NCBI RefSeq assembly: GCF_015832195.1
Contig: NC_052033.1
Coordinates: 4,960,001-5,024,000 of the forward strand
DNA from: Motacilla alba alba
Taxonomy: Eukaryota > Chordata > Aves > Passeriformes > Motacillidae
Reading direction: 5' to 3'
Length of the DNA stretch: 64,000 nt
Shown: positions 46,085-55,640 of the stretch, one piece after another
Position numbering within the stretch: the first letter of the stretch is position 1
How the letters are laid out: the number at the start of each line of letters is the position of its first letter
Notes under the pieces: generated by a model
What the model saw: only the letters and a program-made list of their open reading frames with translations
Database searches by the model: none
Told to the model about the DNA's origin: nothing
Program-made: the position numbers and the translations under genes

Positions 46085-47205
46085 GGCCTCGAAGATGCCT
46101 CAGGAAGAAAGAACTGAGCGTTGCTTTCCTTGGGTTTTCATTTTGTTTTTTCATAAACTTCACATTGCCAGAATTTCAATCTCATCATTACAGTTGCTCC
46201 CACAGCTGCTGCTACCTGCTGGTGACAGACATCTCTCCGTTTATAGAAATGCCAGTTCAGTACATTTCTGCAAACCGTGATGGGACTGGAATTGAATCTC
46301 CTGTTTGTTTGCATTTCTGTTTCGCTACCAAGCCACTTGGCAAAAGGAGCACATTTATTTTATATATTTAGTGTCACCACAGCTCCATTTATGTTCCTCC
46401 TTCCCAACGGGGCATGAGAGGGCTCTTCAGTGGTTTCACAGATGCATTCAGCTCTTTCCGGTGGGTCCTGGGGCAGGAATTCAACCCCTTCACCTGCTCT
46501 GGGAGGGAAGAGGGGGATGCAGGTGCAGTGCTGGGGTGGGGCTGTCACCACCTGAGGACAGCAGGTATCACTGCCATGGCAGGCAGGGATGTGCCTTGTT
46601 GGTGTCATCTGGGAGACAGCAAACACGGCAGGACAGAGAGGAGAAGGAGGGAATGGGAGGAGGATGGAGTTTTAGATGATGCAGGAGCAGGACAGAGCAA
46701 TTCTGGGTATTTGGGCAGAGCCTTGGAGCTGGTTTGCACAGTTCCTTCCTCACACCTCTCACCTGTTCCCTTCTGCAGGAACCTGTTCCCTTCTGCAGGA
46801 ACATGAAGTTCCATCCAGAGGTAGAACTTCAACAGACCTGCCCAAACATCCAGAGTTGGGTTCAGACTGACACAATCCCTCCTTGCCGTGATTCCAGGGC
46901 TGTCCAAGCCCTCCAGTCCAGCAGCATTCCCAGGCAGCTGCTCCAGGACTTGGAGAGACAGCCTCACCTTGTCTCTCCCTGCATGTTTGTGATAAGGCTG
47001 GGATGAGTCTCAGAGAGGCAGGGAGCTCCTGGAGCTGGGAATCCATGGGAACAGCTCATTTCCAAGGGACCAAGCTCAGGTGTTTTGCACACACAGCAAT
47101 TCCTTCTCCTCTGCTGCCTCATTTCCCTGGGCGAGCGGCACAAGGGCCAGAAGAGCCCTGCCTGCATTGTTAGGTCAGCCCCTTCCAAATGAACGATTTC
47201 TTTTT
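46085..47205. other. No gene recognised; 20-bp direct duplication at 46,763-46,802
   Basis: CCTGTTCCCTTCTGCAGGAA occurs twice back to back. Otherwise nothing supported until the candidate exon at 47,211. Confidence 0.6.
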
Positions 47206-47210
47206 CCAGC

Positions 47211-47457
47211 TGACACTTGCTGTGAGCACCTGGAGCTGCCAGAGGGGCTGTCAGGCTGCCAGAGGCTCCCGGAGCTGCCAGGGAGCTCAGCCACTCCCCA
47301 GGGCTCCCGTCAGACCCTGCCCAGAAGGAGCAGCTCAGGAATGATCAGCCCGAGCTCTCTGCAAGGAGCGAGCACAGACAGCTCCAGCTCCCCTGGAACT
47401 CGGCACTGCAGAGTCTGGATGCTGCTGCTGATCAGCCTTTCATTTGTGGTGCTGTGA
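47211..47457 (+). CDS. Weak candidate terminal exon with GPI-anchor-like C-terminus
   Basis: A good acceptor (GATTTCTTTTTCCAG|CTGACAC) opens a frame that enters with two bases (CT) and runs 80 further codons to TGA at 47,455-47,457. The peptide starts DTCCEHLELPEGLSGC, passes through a Ser/Pro-rich stretch and ends with the hydrophobic tail VWMLLLISLSFVVL. Small residues, a short spacer and then a terminal hydrophobic run is the layout of a GPI-attachment signal. No upstream exon or poly(A) signal was identified. The GC-rich context makes open frames common, so this may be chance. Confidence 0.2.
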
Positions 47458-47459
47458 TT

Positions 47460-48055
47460 AGGGACAAATGTGGGGAATTCCTAACGATGCCACGATGCTC
47501 GAGACCCAGAGCTGTGCGAATCTGGATAGCATGGAAGGCAGAAACTCCTCTGCCAGTGCCAGGGGAGTTGTAGCCCAGTTAAGGGACAGTCCAGGCTGAT
47601 TGCCTCTGGGCAGAAAGGGGAGCTGCTGGTGCTGGAGGAGGAATGAAGCTTTGGGAGTGTTCCTGCACTGCTGCCCCGCTGGTCTGGCTGTGGGCTCTGA
47701 GCCAGGACCTCCCTCCTGCCTGGGGTGAAACCACAGAACCCTGGAGTACAGCACAGGCTAGGTGTTATCCTGGGAAAGGGGGTCACTGGTGGAGCGCAGC
47801 TCTGAAATGGGATGGGCTGAACCCCTGGAGGGGCTGAAATGGGATGGGCTGGACCCCTGGAGGGGCTGAAATGGGATGGGGCTGAGCCCCCTCTGGAGCC
47901 TTCCTCAGGGATGCATATTTAGGGGAGCTGGTTCCTCTCCTCTCCCCACACCACCCTGGCCTGCAGGAATCCATCCAACAGCTCATCCACAGCCTTGCAT
48001 CATGTATATGTTTGCCCCAGTGAGCTTTTACAGGGTTTTTTTTCAAGCATTCGGC
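47460..48055. repeat. No gene; ~33-bp tandem repeat (about 2.5 copies) at 47,803-47,890
   Basis: GGCTGAAATGGGATGGGCTG followed by ACCCCTGGAGG repeats two and a half times. The remainder is unremarkable. Confidence 0.75.
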
Positions 48056-48059
48056 TCCC

Positions 48060-48450
48060 TGTAAGTAGTGTCTGTTAATTTCTCATGAATAATGATTAGT
48101 CTGTAACTCCAATCAGTCCTTAAGATCCTGCACCTCATCAGGAAGTTAATTACACTTAGTTAGCAATTGCAACAAAAGACGTGCTTCTTGTTGACTCTGC
48201 TCCAAATCCTCATTTCTTCTCCTGACAGGCCTTGTCTCATCTCCCTGGGAAGCATCTTGGCCTCCATTTATTTACAAGACTGTCTTTATTTCAAAGAAAT
48301 TCTAAAGTGACCTGACAGGGAGAAATCTGAGGAAATTAAGAGGGAGGCCTGGCTGATGGCAAGAAAACAAGCTGAGATTTCCAGTAATAAGTGTCAGCTG
48401 GAGCAAGGAGATGTCAGATCAGCTCATTAGAGTGCATGAAAGGCCTTCTT
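48060..48450. promoter_or_regulatory. Candidate conserved noncoding element
   Basis: Non-repetitive island rich in homeodomain-like motifs (TGAATAATGATTAGTCTG, GGAAGTTAATTACACTTAG, CCAGTAATAAGTGTCAGC) with almost no CpG. It resembles deeply conserved enhancers in style; motif evidence only. Confidence 0.35.
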
Positions 48451-48454
48451 CCCT

Positions 48455-49545
48455 CCCAGCCTGGCTGCATCCCCAGTTACTCAAGGACTGGTTATGGAAT
48501 TGCTTTTGATTCCTGATTTGCAGGGGGCACTGAAGCACGTGCAGGCTCCTCAGCACAGATCCCTCCTGGCTCAGGCTCCTCCAGGAGCATCAGCAAGCTC
48601 TGCATCAGCTGCTCCAGGCCCTTTTCCAGCTCCTTTTCATGCCCCGAGGTCTCCACACACTGGAGCCAAACCCTGGCCACCACCTCCATCCCTGCCACGT
48701 GTCACACACATCTATCATAGAAATGAGTACATTTATCATAAAGAAATGAGTACATTTATTGTACAGAAATGAGGCACATTTATTCCTGAGGCGCTGCTGC
48801 CACTGTGCTCTCTCTCCAAGCCCTCAGCTTAGAAGGAAAGATTCATTTCAATCCCTTTTATTCCTGTTTATTCCTGTTTGCTGTGTGCCCTTTACAGGTT
48901 GGATTCGCTGATGCCCTGCAGAGGTGATTCCCTCCCTTGCCCTTTAGAGGTTTCTCACCAACGTGACTCACATCTCTCCAGGAAATCTGCATTTTTTGGC
49001 ATTCCCAAGGGGCTGCTGATGTGCTACAGGTCTCTGTTTTCCTGTCTACAATGATGCTAAAGAGCTCTGAGGGTGATTTATAGTTACCAACGCTCTGCAG
49101 TGGTTTTTCCCTCGAGCTAAGGATTATTCTCCACAGAATCTCCATCTCCAGGTAGTCCTGTGGCTCCTGCAGTTGTGCCTTTCAGCTGTTTGTCTTGCTA
49201 GTGCTGATCTTCATTTTATTTGCATCTCGTGTGCTACCGCAAGAAGTGCTTTGTCTTCACCAGTCTGGTGACAAAGAAGAGGCAGAGAAAAATCAGATAA
49301 AGCCTCCCTTGGTGTCCTGAGCATGGGAGCTGTCACAGGGGGGCTAAAGATGCCCTGTCACAGGGGAAGGCTGTGTTCTGAAACGACCACATCATCCCAG
49401 CAGCCTTCTTTGGCAAGTGCCACCACCAAACCTCCTCAGGCACCACCATCCAGCCCCTCCAGCCTCCTGCTCTTCCCAAACCCTGTGGCTTTACCTGGGC
49501 CTGGCTCTGGAGCCAAACCCAGCTGTTCCTCCCTCCCAGGCTCCT
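48455..49545. other. No gene recognised; 28-bp duplication near 48,720-48,785
   Basis: AAATGAGTACATTTAT recurs two to three times. No other structure. Confidence 0.5.
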
Positions 49546-49549
49546 CCTT

Positions 49550-49720
49550 CAGTTTGTTTATAAAAATTCTCCGTGGCTTCCACATTCATTAGCAGTTTGC
49601 CATCTGCTGTCTTAATAAAGTAATAAATGAGTGTCGTGGTGAGTTTCTTGACGGGCTTGAAAGCTTCATTTGCATACGTATTTTCATCCATCTCTTCTAA
49701 TTCTGCTCCCCTTCATCTGC
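49550..49720. promoter_or_regulatory. Candidate conserved element with octamer; also a 66-codon minus-strand ORF
   Basis: It holds a perfect octamer ATTTGCAT (49,668-49,675), CACATTCATTAGCAG and CTTAATAAAGTAATAAATG. The minus strand also reads as an ATG-initiated ORF (49,691 to 49,491) whose first ~45 codons look protein-like, starting MDENTYANEAFKPVKKL. Its end runs into unrelated GC-rich sequence. No splice donor rescues it, so a noncoding conserved element is more likely. Confidence 0.35.
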
Positions 49721-49724
49721 AATG

Positions 49725-50400
49725 TGTCCTGACTCTTCCTGTTCCTGGAGGTCTCTCCCAAAACGCTGCTAATGCTGGGACAGGTGTTTATAAAAAATAA
49801 AAAATAAAAAAAAGCCATTGCAGGATCCCAGGTTGGTGTGTCCTCCATGACTTTCAGAGCAGAGCTGCTGCTTTCAGAGAATTGTTCTTATTAAAGCACC
49901 AAGAGGCTTCTTCCCAGCACATCTGTCCCCTCCCAGGCCCTGGGGCTCAACCAGAGCAGGCTTTGCTTGCTTTCAGAGCAGAGCAGGGGTTGTTCACTGG
50001 CTGCTGCTATTTTGAGGTCAGGTATGGGAAAAAAAAGCCCATTTTAGCTGCTGTCATTCCTCCCTCCAGGAGGATTTATGGAGCAGGGAGGGTTGGTGCA
50101 GTCTCCCAGCGCTTCTGAAGGAGTTAAAGGAGCAGCAGAGGGTGCAGGACTGTTCCCTGCTGGTTTTCTCTCTGCTTATCAATTATTCCTCACTGTGGAT
50201 GGGCTGCAGGGTTTGAACATTCAGCACAAGGCTCCTCCACACCTGCTCTGGAGCAGGAATCAGTTTTTGCAGGCAGGTTTAGCCTGAGGTGTGTGAGGGA
50301 CGGGTGGGAATCAACTGCAGCCGAAGAACCTTCCCAACCTCAGGCTGAAGGAGCTGCACAGAGCAGGGTCCCTCCCTGCACTCTGTTATAAAGGCTGTTT
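49725..50400. other. No gene recognised
   Basis: Ordinary intergenic sequence with a short A-rich run at 49,790-49,815. Confidence 0.5.
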
Positions 50401-50402
50401 TC

Positions 50403-50545
50403 ATGGAGTTTCCCCAGCTAGAAGGGACCACAGGGTCCCTGTCCCTGACAGACCCCCCAGCAATCCCACCCTGGGCACTCCTGGGAGCTCCTGGAGCTCT
50501 GGCAGCCTCGGGGCCATCCCCGTTCCTGTTTTCCTCCTGGCCATC
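50403..50545 (-). mobile_element. CR1 LINE fragment, reverse orientation
   Basis: GAAGGGACCACAGGGTCCCT, CCCAGCAATCCCACCCTGGG and CTCCTGGAGCTCTGGCAGCC match an inverted CR1 3' region. The same order occurs at 51,545-51,700. Confidence 0.8.
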
Positions 50546-50549
50546 CAAC

Positions 50550-51540
50550 AGCTGGCGAGGAGATGTGGGACCTGCCGGGATGGGCACACACAGAGCAGGC
50601 AGTTCCTGACCCCCAGTTCATCCCCAGATGCTCCAAAGCCAACATTTCCCTCCCCTGAGCATGCAGGGGACTGGACCAGAAATGCCAGCTCTGCTTTCCC
50701 AGCCGTGAAGTGCTGGGCTCTGGGAGGGCTGACAAATCACAGAGGTTTGCAGTGCACACGGATTTCTGCTGCTTCTGCAAACTCCAGGAGGATAAACAAG
50801 GACATTTTCCATCCACTTTAGGAGCACTGAAAGCAACTTTTGATTTTAATTTGAGCTGGGACTTTCCCTGTGACACAACCTTTGACTCCTGCAGCTCTGG
50901 TTCTGCCTGGAAGGGCTCTGAAAAGCTCCATTCAGAACATCCATCCCAGTGTATTTTGAATTCCCAGACGTGCCAGGTGGAAAGGTGATGTGGTCAGGAG
51001 ATGAATGTGCTTTAAAGACTCCCCATTTTCAGGGTTTCAGGGAGCTGCACCTTCAAACCCTCTCAGTTACGAACCACGAGTCAGAGGCATCTCTGTGTTA
51101 GTGCCCGGATTGGAACTGGCAGGATTTAATAGAATTGACAGGATTTAATAGAATTTCCTATCACCTCGGGCAAGAACAACTCAGACATCTCAGATATTTG
51201 AAAACAATTAATACCCCTGACTGAGGACAGGCTGCTAAAAAGAACAGCTCACAGCAGGGCTGCGATGGTTCCCTGCCAGGAGCACCCGTGCAGCCTCCCC
51301 CTCTCCAGAGGCCCTGGCACGAGGATCCAGGCCCCAAATCAACCTGCAATCAACATTTCTTCTCTCTTTTCCTTGATGAAAATGACGCAGGTTTATCTGT
51401 CCTGCATAGCTGGCAGTTTCCAGCAGCGAGGCAAAATCTTGGAAGGAGGAAAGAGGCGATGAAAAGGAAAAATTATGAAGGCACACCAAACAATAGAATT
51501 GGGAGCTGTCTTTAGGGGGAGGAGTGAGCTGTCCCTCCAT
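50550..51540. other. No gene recognised
   Basis: Mixed sequence. A 19-bp segment GGCAGGATTTAATAGAATT-like is duplicated at 51,118-51,158. Confidence 0.5.
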
Positions 51541-51544
51541 TTCC

Positions 51545-51800
51545 AGAGTCATGGGATCTCCTGATGGAAAGGGCCACAGGGATCATGAGTCCAGACCCCC
51601 AACAATCCCCCCCTGGGCATCCCCAAAGGCTCCTGGAGCTCTGGCAGCCTCGGGGCCGTGCCCATTCCCTGGGGAGCCTGGGCAGTGCCAGCACCCTCTG
51701 GGGAAGAGCCTTTCCCTGAAATCCAACATAAATCTCTCCTGGCAGAGCTCCAGCCATTCCCTGTGCCCTGTCCCTGTGCCAGAGCAGGGATCAGAGCTGC
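51545..51800 (-). mobile_element. CR1 LINE 3' end, reverse orientation
   Basis: AGAGTCATGGGATCTCC, GGGCCACAGGGATCATGAGT, TCCTGGAGCTCTGGCAGCCT, CCCTGGGGAGCCTGGGCAGT and AAATCCAACATAAATCTCTC run in inverted CR1 order. Confidence 0.9.
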
Positions 51801-51829
51801 CCCTCAGAATTCCATGGATTCCTGTTCAG

Positions 51830-52032
51830 CACCTGCTGGCAGGGTGGGCAGCCCTGGCACAGGTGCCCAGAGCAGCTGGGGCTGCCCCTGGATCCCTGGA
51901 ATGGCCAAGGCCAGGCTGGACAGGGCTGGGAGCAGCCTGGGACAGTGGAAGGTGTCCCTGGGACAGTGGAAGGTGTCCCTGCCATGGATGATCTTTAAGG
52001 TCCTTTCCAACCCAAACCTTGGGGATTCAGCT
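51830..52032 (+). mobile_element. CR1 LINE 3' end, forward orientation
   Basis: CCTGGCACAGGTGCCCAGAG, CTGGGGCTGCCCCTGGATCC, a doubled GGGACAGTGGAAGGTGTCCC and GATGATCTTTAAGGTCCTTT match CR1. It lies head-to-head with the inverted copy just to the left. Confidence 0.9.
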
Positions 52033-52034
52033 CA

Positions 52035-52400
52035 GGGGGAAGGCCCCAGCCCCACACCCGGCTCTGGGTCACTCCCTGTGGGAAGGAGCCAAGGCTAAAA
52101 GCGATGGATGTTCTCCTTGGCCTTCCCCTGGAGCTCTCCTGAGCACAGACTCCTCTCTCCATTCAGAATTTGTCTCCCAAAGCTGCTCCTAGCCAGAGTT
52201 TGAGGCAGGCCAAATGCTGGCACCTTTCAGGCGGGCCAGACTTCCGTGGTGGCACTTCTGTGGAAAAAGCCTCCCCAAAACAAGGAATAAAGCTCTTTTC
52301 TAGAGGAAAAACCACCTGAGGAGCAGCTGAGGGCTCCTGGTCTGTTCAGCTGGAGCAGAGGGGGCTGAGGGCAGACTGATCCCAGTTACAGCTTCTCCTG
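52035..52400. other. No gene recognised
   Basis: Nothing supported between the CR1 fragment and the next LTR. Confidence 0.5.
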
Positions 52401-52403
52401 AGG

Positions 52404-52831
52404 TGATGCCTTCAGTTTCATCTTTCACATTTCCCAGGCTCTGCCCTGCGCTGGTAAATAACTCTGAGCCCCACAGAAAGTGCCAGCAGCTCTCCTCCCA
52501 GCTCAGCCCCACAGAACAATCCTTTTCCAGCCCCACAACCAAGGACACCGCTGCAGCTTCAGCCCCAAAAAGTGCCACCAACAGGGCATGGAGGAGAGCA
52601 AGCTGGGAGGGTGGCACTGCATCCCCTGGAGCTGCAATGGGACACTGAACCCCAGCGTGGCCATGGACCAAAACTCATAAAAGGCTGAAAACTCCTGGCC
52701 CTGAGTCCATCCTGGGTCCACCCTGGGTGCAGCCCTGGCTGGGCTCCTGCACTGCCCAAGGTGGATCCTCTGAGGACTTTTAATCAATTTAATAAACTTT
52801 ATTCCTTTATCTCTGTCCAGCCTCTGCTCCA
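52404..52831 (+). mobile_element. Solo LTR, family B copy 2 (ERV-derived)
   Basis: Starts TGATGCCTTCAG. It has a CTCATAAAAGG TATA-like box (52,674), the shared block CCTGGCTGGGCTCCTGCACT then GCCCAAGGTGGATCC, and an AATTTAATAAACTTTATTC poly(A) region (52,788). It ends CCTCTGCTCCA. The promoter-then-poly(A) layout is that of a retroviral LTR. No clear target-site duplication and no internal genes. Confidence 0.75.
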
Positions 52832-52834
52832 GGA

Positions 52835-53596
52835 GCCTCTCCAGGTATCAAGGAGAAGAGCAGGGGCAGGGGAGGGTGGGGGATGACCTTGGCCACGGGC
52901 ACAGAGCTCCAGGAAAAAAAAAAAAAAAAAACCTTTTAAAACCTTTTTGCATTTCAAGGCACGGATTTCCATCTCCTGAAGAAAAGCAGACTCACATCCT
53001 GCTGCAAATGGCTGACACGCAGCTTCCAAGGGCTAATGAATTTCCCAAGAACTCATTTGTAAATCCAATAATTAGTTTATGAATAACAATTAATTAAAAC
53101 TTGGATCCCCCCAGAAATGTGGCGTGTCATCCTGTCCTGGGTTCTGATTGATCTTCCCACAGGAATACTGCCAAGGCCTGAGACACATCTATGGGAAAAA
53201 TTAACTGGAATCTGGCACAAAAGCTATATTTTAGTAAAAATTGATTGAAGGGAAATGCAATTATTAATGATTGCCATGTGTAATTGCTGTGATTATGGGC
53301 TGCATTCTGGGGGAAGGACACATCACTCAGACAATTGGCACATCTCAGAGCTCTGGTTGTCACCAGCTCCCTCCAGGGCTGGACACAGGGGGTCCTGGCA
53401 GGACACCCTGGCCCAGCCTGGCCCCAGCAGGTCAGGATGGACCTTGGGGAAGGGACTGAACCTCCCAGCCTGGAGCTCTGCTGGGACTGCCTGCTGCTGT
53501 CCTGGGCACAGAGATGGTGTCACCTGGGGGCTGGGGTCACCCTGACCCAAACCATCCGAAAACACGGTCAGACTTCATTGCTCTTGTTTTTACAGG
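52835..53596. promoter_or_regulatory. Intergenic; candidate conserved element at ~53,025-53,300
   Basis: GGCTAATGAATTTCCC, CAATAATTAGTTTATGAATA and CAATTAATTAAAACTTGG cluster in non-repetitive DNA. A poly(A) run lies at 52,914-52,930. No gene recognised. Confidence 0.3.
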
Positions 53597-53697
53597 AAGT
53601 GAACGTACAAAAAAACCCTGAAATTCTCAGGAGAAAAATCCTTTTGAAAGTGGCAAGAAATGCTCCAAAATCTCCCCCCAGCCCTCCCTCCCACTGA
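53597..53697 (+). CDS. Weak candidate short terminal exon
   Basis: A strong-looking acceptor (TTGCTCTTGTTTTTACAG|GAAGTG) is followed by an open frame of 33 codons ending in TGA. The encoded peptide is basic, starts EVNVQKNPEILRRKILLKV and ends with a Pro/Ser tail. The short length and the absence of any recognised upstream exon keep confidence low. A pyrimidine-rich tract followed by AG can easily arise by chance. Confidence 0.15.
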
Positions 53698-53699
53698 AG

Positions 53700-54805
53700 G
53701 AAAAACACCGAGCAGGAGGCCCAAGTTCTGAAAAGGAGACAACATTTCACTTCATGTCAATGGCAAATTTTAGTTGACTAAAAATAGTGTTTTAAAGGGA
53801 GTCTTCATCCCACTTACAAAGAAGCAGCACCAATCTCGTTTCAATGTGACATGTGCCATTTTGCTTCTGAATTTTTTGGTGCAGCAGCTGAAGCAGAATA
53901 TTCATTATTTCCCCAATCTCTACGCAACCAAGCGTTAGTTTAAAAATTAAATCTGAGCTAGACCAATACCTTTTGTCTGCTTTTCAGTAGCTGAGATAAA
54001 CCTAGACCAGCTCACAGCTGTACTTGCTCTGCGTTTTAGTCTGCCACTGAATCTGCCTTTATTATTTTCGAAATGATTTCAGGCTGATTCTGCATTTCTT
54101 CCCATGCTTAAAAAGGAGATAATTTGGGTTCTTGATTAGTTTTTGTGTACAAAATTTTAAATTATTTCCAGTAAGTGAGGCAATTCCCAAAGAAACAAAC
54201 AGTAGCAAGTGAGAAGTGGCTGCAGCAGCAGTCAGGCTTTATCCCTGCTGTCTCCTGCAGTGCCCTGGCTCCTGGACAGGCTGAACAAGGCCCTGTGAGG
54301 GGTGTCTGCTGTTGATCCCATCCTTTGGGCCCCCCCCCACTCAGGATATTCCATAATTCCAGGATTCTCTGAGCCAAAGCTCTCCTGTACCCCAGACACC
54401 CAGGACACGGCCTCCGTTACCAGGACTATTCACAAGTTTCCTTTTTTTCCTTACAAACTCTTTTGTGCTCACTGTCCTCAGCCTTCTAAAACCTCCCAAA
54501 AAGCTGAGAGCTCCCATTAAGGCCCAGCTGACAGGAATTCCATGTTGAGGGCAGAGCCCAGCGCACAGGGACGTGCTCAGAACCAGGGCTGGGGATTGCT
54601 CCCAGCAGGAAGCTGCCCCTGGCGAGCTTTTCCTTGCCTTCCAAACCATTACAAACCCACAAAATTCCCAGTTTCCCTCTCCACACAGGAGGAACACTGA
54701 CGAGCTCCAGTCCAGGATAGCATTTTAAAGCACTAAAGCAGTTTTAATTCTGCCTTTCAGTAATGATGAGGAACAACATGTTATTGTCAGAAGGCTCCTG
54801 AGATC
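53700..54805. other. No gene recognised
   Basis: AT-rich from 53,750 to 54,180, then mixed. The part 54,725-54,827 would be the 3' UTR of the minus-strand exon candidate if that gene is real. Confidence 0.45.
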
Positions 54806-54827
54806 ACACACAGCCAGGTTTGAAAGT

Positions 54828-55044
54828 TTATTTGATCTTCTCCTTATTTTTCTCCCAATCCTTAAACTTGGTGCTCCTTCCTCCGTGTGAAGAATTCTTT
54901 GAACTGCTTGAATAGGACAGGCCATGCCCCCCTTCTCTGATGCCAGTGAAAAACATCACCCCGAGATTCAGCCCCTCTCTGATTGGCTTCCTAATGACCT
55001 GGGAAACTGTTGCTCCAGGCATCTTCCAATTCTCCCCACTCGGG
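54828..55044 (-). CDS. Candidate terminal coding exon of an unrecognised gene
   Basis: The acceptor is excellent: TTTATTTTCTTGTTTTCCAG followed by CCCGAGTGG. The exon completes an AGC (Ser) codon with the previous donor and runs 71 further codons to TAA at 54,828-54,830. The peptide includes GENWKMPGATVSQ, VIRKPIREGLNLGVMFF, a Ser-rich stretch and a charged tail KFKDWEKNKEKIK. An AATAAA signal overlaps the stop (54,827-54,832) and an ATTAAA lies at 54,743-54,748. There is no signal peptide or clear membrane helix in this part. It could be the 3' end of a small conserved gene, a lineage-specific gene, or a relic. The call rests on splice grammar and open frame only; no homology was tested. Confidence 0.5.
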
Positions 55045-55180
55045 CTGGAAAACAAGAAAATAAACACTCGGCCATCAAAGGAAGAGAGAGGAAGATGAAC
55101 ACAAATTATCCACAGGGGCTCCTGGGACAGCCGCCTGCAAGCAGACAGGAGGTGAGACCCAGACACAAGAACTCTCTTAC

Positions 55181-55259
55181 CTGGCTGGCTTTTCCTTCAG
55201 CTCCACAGCCAGAGGAAGTTTATCAGCTCCCAGAAAACTTCTGAGTTTGGGCACAAATC
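55181..55259 (-). CDS. Candidate internal coding exon of an unrecognised gene
   Basis: On the minus strand a 79-nt exon is bounded by an acceptor with a pyrimidine tract (CCATTTCCCCCAG|GATTTG) and a near-consensus donor (GCCAG|GTAAGAG). It enters after one base of a codon and leaves with two bases (AG), giving 25 full codons that begin FVPKLRSFLGADKLPLAVEL. The reading frame joins exactly to the frame of the next exon candidate across a 136-bp intron. A CR1 fragment begins about 12 bp upstream of the exon, so any branch point lies in or next to repeat DNA. The upstream exons were not found with confidence. I do not recognise the protein. Confidence 0.5.
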
Positions 55260-55271
55260 CTGGGGGAAATG

Positions 55272-55344
55272 GCACAGCCCAGAAAGCCAAACAGATCCTG
55301 GGCTGCACCCAAAGGAGGGTGGGCAGCAGGGCCAGGAGGGGATT
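55272..55344 (+). mobile_element. CR1 element, left part (split by an LTR)
   Basis: CAGCCCAGAAAGCCAAACAG, ATCCTGGGCTGCACCCAAA and GTGGGCAGCAGGGCCAGG match the CR1 ORF2 3' region in forward orientation. The match breaks at 55,344 and resumes at 55,641. Confidence 0.85.
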
Positions 55345-55640
55345 TGTCACCCTGATTTTTTAAGACTTTGCTAAGCCTTCTGATGTTTGCATTCTTGTAA
55401 CAAACTTCCTCACACACAGTTCTGTAAACAACTTATGTTTTGCATTCTTTCGTGGAGGAGGAGAGAATTGATGGACTCTTGGTCTGTCCAGTGTCATTGG
55501 AGAGGTGGCACTGTCACCCTCCAATCCACTGTCACTTTTAGAAAACTATAAATGTTGGAGTCAGAAAATAAAGGTCCCTCTTTTTTGTTCACCTGGAGAG
55601 CAGCAGTGTCCGTGTCGTCTTTTCGTGTCGTATTACGACA
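55345..55640 (+). mobile_element. Solo LTR, family A copy 2, with 6-bp target-site duplication
   Basis: A 296-bp element starts TGTCACC and ends TACGACA, so it has TG...CA ends and TGTC/GACA inverted termini. It is flanked on both sides by GGGATT (55,339-55,344 and 55,641-55,646). Inside are a CTATAAATGTT box and AAAATAAAGG. A second copy lies at 22,960-23,248. A 6-bp duplication fits class II (ERVK-like) elements, though that is inference. No coding part. Confidence 0.9.
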
